Of a stretch of 64,000 bases of DNA, positions 50,728-61,100 are shown piece by piece. The translations under genes were made by a program, and so were the position numbers. Each line of letters starts with the position of its first letter. Positions within the stretch are counted from its first letter, which is position 1. The stretch spans positions 956,448,097 through 956,512,096 of the forward strand of contig OY728121.1 in assembly GCA_963277665.1 (NCBI GenBank). Reading direction: 5' to 3'. This stretch comes from Viscum album (taxonomy: Eukaryota > Streptophyta > Magnoliopsida > Santalales > Viscaceae). The notes below the pieces were generated by a model that was not told where the DNA came from, ran no database searches, and saw nothing but the letters and a program-made list of their open reading frames with translations.

Positions 50728-50732
50728 AGTTA
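50728..50732. repeat. Target-site duplication, right copy (AGTTA)
   Basis: Directly follows the LTR end TGTGATA and equals 41770-41774. Confidence 0.8.
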
Positions 50733-52975
50733 AATACTTAATATAATCATTATAAAAAAAATAATTAATTTATTATCAAATTATTTTAATTTTTTTATTC
50801 AAGATTTCATTGTCATCGATGATATATTTTTATAACATTATTCAAGTAGGTGGTTAAACAGACCCAATCATGAACTTGCTATATCACGATAGGTGAGTAT
50901 GGTTAAGGATGTGTATAATATCATATTATTAAAATAATAATGATATAATTTATATAATTTTAATTTTTATAATCATAGTTTTAGTTTTTTGTATAAATAT
51001 AGAAATGTAATATGAAAAATGAAAAATGTTATATTATAGAGGTGGTAGTCCATAGAACGTGTTATTAACACACCTTCTCTATTCCAAGTGGATCGAAGTG
51101 AATAAATAATAGTTTTTGAATTAATATCATAAAATATTAGTATAATTATAATACTTTGTTTATCATATTACTATAATAATTATAATTTTCTAAAATAGTG
51201 ATTCAGATGAAAATGTCATGTATTACATAATACTCACTTTGAGACATCAAAATTTTACTTAAAAAGAGTCCATGGAAATAAAGTACATAGGATAAATAAT
51301 TTATATTAGAGGAAAATGAACCAGAGAGTGGATTCTTAGAGGATAAATATTTTAAAGTTTCAGAAAATAATTCTAAATAATGGGTGTTTCATGAATGGAT
51401 GGACGTATCCCGTTTTATAAGTGATGAAAAGGGGCATTTGAGAATACCCTTTATTTTTCAATGATATCATAAGAACATTCAAGGTCCCAAAATTGAAATG
51501 TTCATAAATAATGTATTTTAAATTTATATTGGAAATATAAATACTCAAATATTTATTTATGAACATTTTTTAAATGTGTTTGAATCTATTTTTTTAGAGG
51601 GTTTTACTTTTACCATTTTCTTGTTTTAACCATAGAATCAAAATTTTAACTAAGTAATTTATGTTTTAATAAAATTATAAAATAACCAATACAAACAAAT
51701 TTGGGTGTAATGAACATAAATTTAATATAAATTTAATATTATTTATGTTATAAATATGATACATTTAGCTTTTAAATTTAAAAAGTGTATACAAAGGAAA
51801 ATAGGTTTTTTCTAGAAATATAGTTTTTTTTAACAATTACGTGTTCTTAATATTATTGAGCAGTGGTCACTAATTAAATATGTGTTCAAATAATTATAAA
51901 TTTAATTATAAATAATATTATTTTAATCATTTAAAATTTATATTTTTTAATTTATTAGATAAATGTAACACAATATTAATAAAACATTTCAATGAAAATA
52001 ACTGTTTAACAATTATCATAGTCCTTAGCTTTAATCTTATAAATCATAATTTTATGCCCAAAATTAAAAATGAACTTATTAAATGATATGATAAATTTTA
52101 TATAAAAAAAAAATCAATTTTTATATATTAAATTTCTATAAGTGATGAAAATTAATTTTTAATTTAAGCGAATAAAAATAGTTTTCATAATAAAATATTA
52201 CCATTATTTCTAAAACAATATACATGGGTTTTATAAACATAATGTAGAAATAATAAATCATTAATTAATAATATTTATATTTTATAAATAATTGGTTTTA
52301 ACGACATATAATTCATTTTTTTATTATGATAATGTCATAAGAGTGACAGTTTTTTGAAAAATTATTATTTTCTTACTATTCGTAGAAGAAAAATTGTTTC
52401 CAAAAAATAAAAAAGGTGATTTTAATCTAATATAATTGTTAAAAATCAATTTTTTTTCCAATTCAAGTTCAAAAATGTATAAATTTATTTTTTTTGAATA
52501 AAATCATAAAATATTGTGAAAGATGTTTTTATTGGAAAATGAAAATTTCCAATATTACCTCTTTTTTACTCTTATTTTATATTGTTTATGAAATAAATTT
52601 GAGTTAACCAATTATTAAAATTACAAATTTTTTATAATAATTAATCGTACATTTCTTGAAATTGAAATGCATATCGCATAAAAATTTATTTTTTAGAAAA
52701 AATATCTTCAAAACAATAAAGGATTTAGTTTTTCATTTTAGGTAAAACAATAAAATTTCATTCATATTAAAAGTACAATTTATTTTATTTTTATATATAT
52801 TTCATAACTAGGTTACTCATATTAATTCTTTATAATTCAACTCTTATGTTTTAATGATCATACTTAATATTTATATTTTTATCTAAATATTTCTCAATTT
52901 TTGTAGTTTAATGTTTCATGTGGAAGAAGATATGAAACACATAGAATTATTTAAAGTTTTTAATATATTAAAATA

Positions 52976-53029
52976 TATATGAATTATAATAATGATAAGA
53001 ATATTTATATTAATTAAATTAATAACTTC
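52976..53029 (+). other. Junction between LTR D2 and a copia fragment
   Basis: Similarity to LTR D1 fades by about 52975 and copia gag is readable from 53030. No copia LTR or PBS lies between, so the copia is truncated at its 5' side here. Confidence 0.45.
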
Positions 53030-53890
53030 ATGAATTATAATTTGGAAGAACTCATCGACTCACTCATTCAGTATGAGATTGAGTTGAAAAATATTGATAT
53101 TAAATGTAATGTGAAAAACAAAGGTTTATATTTTAAAACAATTGTTACTTATTCTAGCTCCTCTGAATATGGTCTAGGTTTCTTTATTAATATAAAATAT
53201 AGTATAACTATGGTTATTAAAGGTGTTTATAAATAAATCAAGAAGAATCATTATAGAAGAGAAATGAAGATGTTCGGGAAAAATTAAAGGAATGGTTTTT
53301 GGAATATAAACTCAGATTTTACTAGTCATGAGGGTAGGAATAAAGGTCACATAAAACAGAGCTGTATGAGGATAAAAAATAAAATAAAACAAAATATTAA
53401 AGATAAGGAAGTTATGTTTTTCTAGTTTATATATGAAAGGTCAGATTCAAGTGATATTCTAGTTTTTAAAAGCGAACTGGAAGTATTTTTGAATGGATAA
53501 ATATAAAAAAATATATGTTTCACCTTCCCACCATATTCTATAGGTGAATTGGGCTAGTTCAATAATTATCTATGTGATTCTTATTATGAATCTAACCTTG
53601 ATTCTGTAAAGAATCATAGTGTTAAAAGTCATCAGAATAAATTTGATGAGTTTTAGGATAGTGTAGTCACTATTGGAGAAAACTACATAAAAGTAAAAAA
53701 GCATCAAAAGAAAATGATAAACGATAATAAAATTTTTTATTTCAATATTTTAAATCTTAAAGATAAAAGTGTAAATGAGAAGCTAAGGAATATTAATTCC
53801 ATATTTAATGATTAATTTTTTGATATTTTATAGTCTATTGAAAAGGAAAATAGGATGATAAATGCTAATATAAAAGGTTTAAAGTAGAAC
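53030..53890 (+). pseudogene. gag: SIRE-type copia gag fragment (plus strand)
   Basis: Begins NLEELIDSLIQYEIELKN, matching the NLEELIGSLM-YE segment near the end of the copia Gag core. The eroded knuckle at 53324-53365 reads SHEGRNKGHIKQSC, in which the first two Cys have become Ser and Gly while His and the last Cys remain. The charged linker follows (DSYYESNLDSVKNH near 53576, KVKKHQKKMINDNK near 53690, NEKLRNINSIFND). All three parts are in one frame, broken only by about eight nonsense codons. The N-terminal half of Gag is missing. It belongs with the 3' LTR at 55292. Confidence 0.75.
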
Positions 53891-55276
53891 CTATAAACTT
53901 TTTTATGGAATAGGTATGTGTGATAATATAATGTCAATGAATAAGATAAAAAAATAAAAATTTTCTTCTTTATGATGGAAATCTACCTCACTTTTATAGA
54001 AATATTTTTGTTAATGTTAAATGAAAAGGAATTTCTTATATAAATTATTTTATGTTTAATGGTTTTTTATTATTCTTATGATATTTATTTAATATTTATT
54101 CAGTGTATTGGTTACAAGAAAGGTTTTTTGAATCCTATTTATGGTTAAATTATGCAATACTTTAACATTGTGGGTTACTAAGGGAATATATTCAAACCCA
54201 ATTTGACGAAAAATGGTCAATATGATGAGGTGAGGTATTTATTTTTGGCTAGTATGAATATCTTCTTAATTCAATTATACAGTATTATAGCATGTGATTT
54301 ATTTTGTTCATTATAATTATGAATTGTAAGATTTTTTATAGTTTTTTTTGGAATTTTATTAAAAATTGGTTAATTTTTAAATTAATTATGTCTTTTTATA
54401 ATTCTAGAAATATTGTTAACATTTTTCATTGATCCTAGTTTTATTTATTTTACACGATAAGTTTGTATTGTTTTATAGATGTTTGGTTTAATATGATGAT
54501 TTCACTATATTATATGTTTAGGATATATAAATCATAAATTTAGGGGTTTTTTTATTGTTTTTAATATTTAATTATTTCTTTATAGTTGGTATATCATTTT
54601 AATATGCTTGAGTTCAAGGGGAGTAATATTTTTTAATCTTGTAGTATTTCATGTTCTTATCAATATTTTAAATATATTTTTTCTCTTTTTTTAATATTGT
54701 TGGTTTTGTTATTCTTTTAACTATTGTGGATGTTTTTTTATGTTCAATATATTCATATTTCCATTCAGTTTGTTATGTTTACAATGATGTATATTTTAGA
54801 ATTTATATATATTTTTTATATTATATTCTAAATTATTATTATTGTCAAAGTGTACAATATATCCTCATTCCTTTAAATATTTGGTTTATTTTTGAAGCAA
54901 GATATGTATTCTAATACTATTTATTGTTAACTATGATTTCTATTTTAACTTAAGTGGATACATATTTTAGTTATTTAAATTTTATTCTATAGTTATTTTC
55001 TCTTTTATGGGGAGAGTTTTTTTAAAACCATTTTTTATATATGATGTTTCTTTTTGTATGTTTATATTTGGAGAGATGTTTTATTGAAATTTCTGTCATA
55101 TTTATCACAACTTGAGAAAGTATATTTAAATATCATTAAATATAAGTGGAGAAATTTTTGATGTTTTTTACCTTTTCATGTTTGTTTTTATTTTTATCAC
55201 ATTAATTAATATTCATTATATTATCTATTTTGATAATTTAAAAAATCAGGAGAGTGGGTTTTAGTTTTGTAATTAT
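53891..55276 (+). other. Remainder of truncated copia: pol lost, G-rich 3' region
   Basis: No integrase, RT or RNase H motif is readable, so pol has been deleted or eroded. Short purine tracts (near 54541, TTCAAGGGGAGTAATA near 54612, TATGGGGAGAG near 55007) precede the true polypurine tract. Repeated GGGGA tracts like these are common in the 3' untranslated part of plant copia elements. Confidence 0.5.
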
Positions 55277-55291
55277 AAAGAAGGGGGAGAA
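55277..55291 (+). other. Copia polypurine tract
   Basis: AAAGAAGGGGGAGAA stands directly before TGTTTGGTAGC, the usual form of a copia PPT and LTR start. Confidence 0.8.
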
Positions 55292-56600
55292 TGTTTGGTA
55301 GCTCATTTCCACTATCTAATTTATATTTTGATAATTATTATTTCCCTTATAAAATTTTTTATTTTTTATTTATTTTTTATTTAATATTATTATGGAAATT
55401 ATTTTTTTATTATTTAAATTTAATATTATAGTATTGCTACTTAAAAAAGGTTATTTAGATTGGAGAAATATATGAAATCTGGTTTTTTTGGTGAAAAATT
55501 TTCCTAAGTGTAATACAAGGGTGGTTGTTTTTTACTCATACATATTAGTCTTTTTATTTCTTGACATTTCAAACTTTTACTTTTATGTATTGGAGAATTT
55601 GAAAATTTTCCAAGTACATAATTTTGGAATTAAAATTTTTCATGTCTATGATTACTCTTACATTTGGAAATTTCACAAATTCATGAGTCTTATGCGTTTC
55701 ATTATTTCCTAGAATTGACTCTTATATATGAGGCATGTTAGGAAATATCACTATGGAAGGACACTTAATTTTGATTTATTTACTCATATGTTTTTAGATA
55801 TTGACTCTTACTCTTTACATAGTTGGAAATTTGATGAATTTTTTATTATAAGTTTAGAACTATTACCTTTGCAGCATTTAGAAATATATAAAAATATAAG
55901 AAATTATAGATAATTTCATATTTACACTTATTTATTATTTTGAATTTATGTTTTTTAGATGAAGGACCTTTACATATTTATAATTACCAGACTTATGTGA
56001 TCAACGTGATGAATACCATACCATTGAAGAATCCGTGGTGACTGTAAAGCAAGGAGAAGTTTCATTCCATTATATTGATGATAGAGTTTTGTGTTGAAAT
56101 TTTCTCTATGTAAAATACAATATATAATTTTTTGTGGTGTTGATACCATGATGTATATTTTGTGAATATGGTCATTCTTTACTTGAGAAAACTCACACCC
56201 TGGAAAAGACCCTTACACCATGGCGAGACTTAGATAGATTTTAATGATTATATTTATATAGAGATGCTCATTGTATGAATATTATTACCACACCATGGTC
56301 ATGCTATATTGTATAAAAGTAATAAATATTTAAAATATAAAGAGAATAATCATACTATAGCGAATAATCACTACATGGAATATTAGTTATCACTAATACA
56401 ACTAATTATTACGGATTCCGAGATTCAAAATTCTAGTATGAATAGAATTTTTAATGGAACTGTTAAACATGATTTCATGGAGTTCTTAAAAGTGTTCAAT
56501 GATGACTATAATGGTGTATTCAATGTTTTATCATTATTAAGAAGCTGAGAAATATAATTGGGATTTTATTAATGTTTTATAATGGGATAATTTAATACTA
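55292..56600 (+). mobile_element. Copia 3' LTR, start certain, end unknown
   Basis: Starts TGTTTGGTAGC after the PPT. The 3' end cannot be placed because no second LTR is in the window, so the end given is only a limit. Open stretches at 55488-55712 and 55728-55913 (plus) have no recognisable domain. Confidence 0.5.
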
Positions 56601-56629
56601 TTATAATGAGTTTATTGGAATGGGTTACT

Positions 56630-56800
56630 TATCTTTATAGTAAATTTCATGTAAGGATTATCATTGATAATTATAACGGAGAATCAAATAGTTTTAATTG
56701 AAAAATAAATCAATTAATGTATCATTTATATAAATCTGAAACTAATGGTAGTAGAGAAGAGGGTAGTGATACACAAAGGGATGGACTGGTTTAAGTGCTA
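56630..56800 (+). pseudogene. Possible short gypsy-like gag trace
   Basis: One frame reads YSKFHVRIIIDNYNGESNSF then KINQLMYHLYKSE. This loosely resembles the start of some gypsy Gag domains (K-KIP-Y-G---P--F--W). The trace is short and unsupported by neighbours, so it may be chance. Confidence 0.15.
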
Positions 56801-59219
56801 CAACATTCAAGCTTAACAGTTTCACACTTCATTTTTTGGATCACATAACCAAAGCTTTAAAAATTATTGAAGGGTTGAAGATTACTAATTTCTACACCAG
56901 AAACCACCACCACCAACCGTTATCATTTTTATTGGTTTATAATTTATTACGATGTGTTGTTTATACTATAATTTATTAGTTGGGTGATATTTTATGATTT
57001 GTACCTACCTTATAAGACATGTGTGTTTAGTTATTATTACTTGACGAAAAATCCCAATGAGGTTTATTCTTGAAATCAAAAAGGCATGGATGGTTATTCC
57101 TCCACTTCAAATGGAATTAATTTAGGTTAAGATTACACGATAAAGGTGCAGGTTGGATATCCTCCCATTAAAATGCTATATTTTTTGCAAGAAGCCATAA
57201 AATCCATGGGTTTAGGATTTCTGCCACTAGGTCGAAATTAATGGATTGTAAAGATTTTTCACTCTCCTTTAAAAGTGACATACAACTAGTGGATTTCCAT
57301 ACTATTTGGTTGAGATTTTTCATATTAGATGTAGGATATTTCTGATCCAAACCACTGTAAAATAAAAAATGTTATAATTTTATTCTTTATTCTAGATACA
57401 CTCTTCATTTCACTATAAGGATACATTTAGTTTATTGTTGATTTTTTTTATTTCATTCCATGATACCCCACAAGTCTATTTTAATATATCTCAATATTTT
57501 CTTATAAAAAATTCACCCTTATTTTCTTTTCCATCTTTAATTTTGGAAAAACATTAAATATACTCAAATTAAGGCCGATATGTTTTTAACCAAGACTCTT
57601 TGTGTTTATTGTATCCCTGAAGAATATCATGGAGTTTTTTTAAATTACATTCAATATTTTTATACCTGTAATTTATTTTAACTCCTTATATAATATTGAT
57701 GAAGTTAATGCATTTCAATCTCTCCGATATGCTTTTATATTGTTCTTTTCCAAGAAAGTGTAGTACGCCCAAACATTAGGAAGATGTACATCATTTTTAG
57801 TGATGTAGAGAACATTAAAGATAAGAGATAGATGATAAAAAAACATATTATCCTTCCATAGATGGGATAACTTCATAGAACCCTAATATTGTATTATATA
57901 TTTCTCTTTAAATAAATTTTATTTTTTTGATTTCTTACCTTACTCACAACACGAAGTTTAAAAGAACCAAGAATACTTCTAAAATATTATTACTTAATGT
58001 GACAGTTATGCATAGCCATTGGATTAGCAGGAAAGTATGAATATGATTAACCAAATTATGAAAAATATATTTAGTGTTTTTATTTAATTCAAATTTATTG
58101 ATCAGTTCTTTTTAAATATGTACTCAATTTTCAATAAATTCATTTTATGCTTTAAAAATATGTTTTCTTCAAAAATGATTTTTATTACATTTTGTGCCTG
58201 GATATTATAATTAATTTATAGAAATTTTTTAAATTTAAATTTATAAAAATAATATAATTTTTTAAATAATTATATAAAAGTTATTTTAGTGCGTATTTTT
58301 AATTTTTTTTGAAAGTTTATATTTTTGGGTGAAGAGGGAAAACACATATTTTTAAAGAAAATTTTATTTTCTTTTATAGTATTTTCAAATAACCATATTG
58401 ATTTTAATTTATTTTAAAATTTAATTATTTTATTTTAATAAAAAATAATTTAATTTACACATTTTTTTATCAATAGTATACTTGATATTTTTATAAAAAT
58501 TCATATAGAAATAAAAAAACATTTTTTAGAAAACCATTTTCATCGAATTTTTTTGGTTGATTTGAAAATGAATTTATACTAATTATCAAAATTGAATCTT
58601 TTAAAATGTAATAAATATTTACAATATTCATAACTAATATAAATTAATATGTTTAACTTAATTTTAATTTGTAATATATAGTAAAAGTAGTGAAAATTTA
58701 CCACCACAGGAAAAGGGTAAATCAGGTTAACTTATTTTGAAACTAAGTGATAAGGAAATAAATTTTCATCTTAATTTTTATCAGATGAAATTATTTCAAC
58801 AGTTATCACCTTATTATATATATTTAATTATTTATGAGGCAATTTCAATAAAAATGTCTTAAAAATATTTTAACCCTTTAAAACATTCAAGGTGTGTACC
58901 TCACCCCACTTATAAAAGGACACACTTAATCTACATTCGTTACCCCAATTTGAGCTACCAAGATTGAACATAACCTACAAAATTATATTATAAAATTTAT
59001 TATAAATAAATTATTGTTTATTTTTTTATAATACTATTCAAATGGTCTTTAAGTGGATATCTAAATGAAAAATTTCAAAGAAGAATTAATCTTCTGAACC
59101 GAACACTTATTTTTTCACCTATTCTCTTACCTTCAATTATATACTAACCATTACAATGTAATAATATAAATATCTAAAATATATTGATATGTTATTAGGT
59201 TTATGGAATAAAATTCATC
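56801..59219. other. AT-rich DNA, nothing recognised
   Basis: No protein motif, LTR boundary or tandem repeat that I can support. CACTTATAAAAGG near 58909 could be a TATA box. The open stretch 57168-57350 (minus) shows no domain. Confidence 0.5.
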
Positions 59220-61100
59220 CATCGCTTTCTCTGTCAAATGGGAAACAAAACCATCACTCATTTGTACGACTTACTACCACCTCATGAACCGATGTAATTT
59301 GTTTTTCATTAATTCATCACATGTCTGGTGATAATGATAGAAATACTGAATATTTATGATAATTGTAAAATAATTTTTATTTTTAAATAAAATATATCAT
59401 TTTAAATTTTTTCCTTCCACTTGCTAAAAAATGATTAGGTCACTTGTACGTTGGTGTGGACCACCACCACCACAAATCGATGTGATTCATTTTCATGTAC
59501 ATACTTTAAGGATGATTCCAAATATATATATAATGAAAACATATGATATTTATTACATAATTAAAATTAAATATATGGTGTAAAATGAGTTACATTAATG
59601 GACCAAAACAATTTAACCAAAAATTATATGAAAAATAAAATAATTGACACTCGAGAATGATGTTTTTTGTAAAAAAATTATTATTTGATGGGTGTTGAAA
59701 TGTTATAAGTGGATAATATATAATATTATAAGTATAAATATAGTTTTCGTATACAATTATAATAAATTTACATTTATTATAAAAGAGGCTAAAATAACAT
59801 AAAAAACAAGTCATAAGTGAGGTATGAGTTTATTTCATAATCTCATTATTATTTAGGTTTTTTATGCTTAAGATTATATAAGGGTAATTATATGATATTT
59901 CTTTATTAAAAAAATATATTATTATAATATTTTTATTTATATAAATTACATTTTTACTTTAAGTTTTCTATCTTTATGTACTCAAAAGTCTAAAATAATA
60001 TTTCTAAGGAAAACCGACATTGGTTTTCTTTCAGTTGGGGATATTTTTCTTCCATGTCGATGTTTTCTTTTAAAAACATGCATGAATTTTTTAACAATTC
60101 TCCAATTATGTATTGAAGTAATTTTTATGTATTTTTTAATTTTTATAAAATGGTTTAAAATGAATCTTCTTTTTTTTAATGAGGTTCTTTTTATCGAAGG
60201 TTTGAACATAATATTTGTTTTAATGTATGTCACAAACCTTTTTTATCTATCATGAATACTATTTTATATAAATATTTATTTGAAATATTCCTTGTTTATT
60301 CCCAAGGAAAGTGTTTTTCCTAATAATTTGTAAATTTTTAGATTTTAAATAAGTGATTTCTAAATAAATAAGGTATTTTCCTGAAAAATTATTTGAGTGA
60401 TATTTTAAAAGTATTTTTCATTTGTGTTAACATCCTTGAGGAATAATTTTCTTTACTGTAGATATAATATAATGATACCATCCACCATATTTATTTCATT
60501 GTATTATGATGATTTTGGCTGGGGAGATGTTGATAGTTCCCATGCTAATTCTTCCAATATATATAGTTATTTATTTTTATGACATGTTGATTAAGATGTA
60601 CTATTTATTCATACAATGAATACATTAGACTTATTAAGTAAAGGGTTGGGATTGGAATTACACATCCCCTCTATAAATTAGTTAGTCTTGTGGGAAAAAT
60701 ATGTTGGTCATTTGAACAAGGCCTTACCCATTTTTATAAGATGTCTTGGCTTAAGGCCTCAATGGTAAGTTTAAGATATTTGATTTTATTTATTCCATTG
60801 GTATGAAATAAGTTATTTATATCCTTGTGATTATTTGAATAGTTATATCATACTTGGATATGTTTCAATATCATGTTATTATTTTTATGGAATTATTTGA
60901 TCATAATTTATTCCTACCATATTCTCCATTCCTTTTTATTCTGTGATAACATCCACTGTATACATTCATTTTCTGAGCATATGAGCTCACCCATTTATTT
61001 TGTTTTTTTCTTATTATTATAAGAGGCCTAATATATTTGATATATAAGGACATAATTGATATAATAATATTTTTTTCAATGAAATAAAACTTTTTTATTT
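59220..61100 (+). mobile_element. Relative of the long gypsy LTR (F), plus orientation, limits unclear
   Basis: Recognised by two copies of the 190-bp repeat in the same orientation as in LTR E, and by a GGTAAGTTTAAG block near 60763 that resembles the AGGTAAAGAG landmark of E. The ends could not be placed. No gene is seen; 59590-59814 and 59982-60233 (minus) have no domain. Confidence 0.35.
59225..59520 (+). repeat. 190-bp repeat cluster in LTR F, two copies
   Basis: Cores ACCGATGTAATTTG (59289) and ATCGATGTGATTC (59477) lie 187 bp apart. Each is preceded by a TTGTACG element and a CACCTCATG- or CACCACC-type block, the reverse complement of the copies at 32086-32720. Confidence 0.7.

Larger units (their letters stand above)
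39253..52975 (-). mobile_element. Gypsy-type LTR (D2), split by a nested element
   Basis: The LTR runs 39253-41769 and resumes at 50733, ending near 52975. The two parts together line up with D1. It starts TATAGATTCCC, comparable to TATAACAACCC of LTR A, and shares AACATCTCCCAAAAAT near 39450 with AACATCTCCCATAAAT near 12170. Its right end is cut by the copia fragment at about 52976. Apart from the nested element it holds no gene. Confidence 0.7.
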
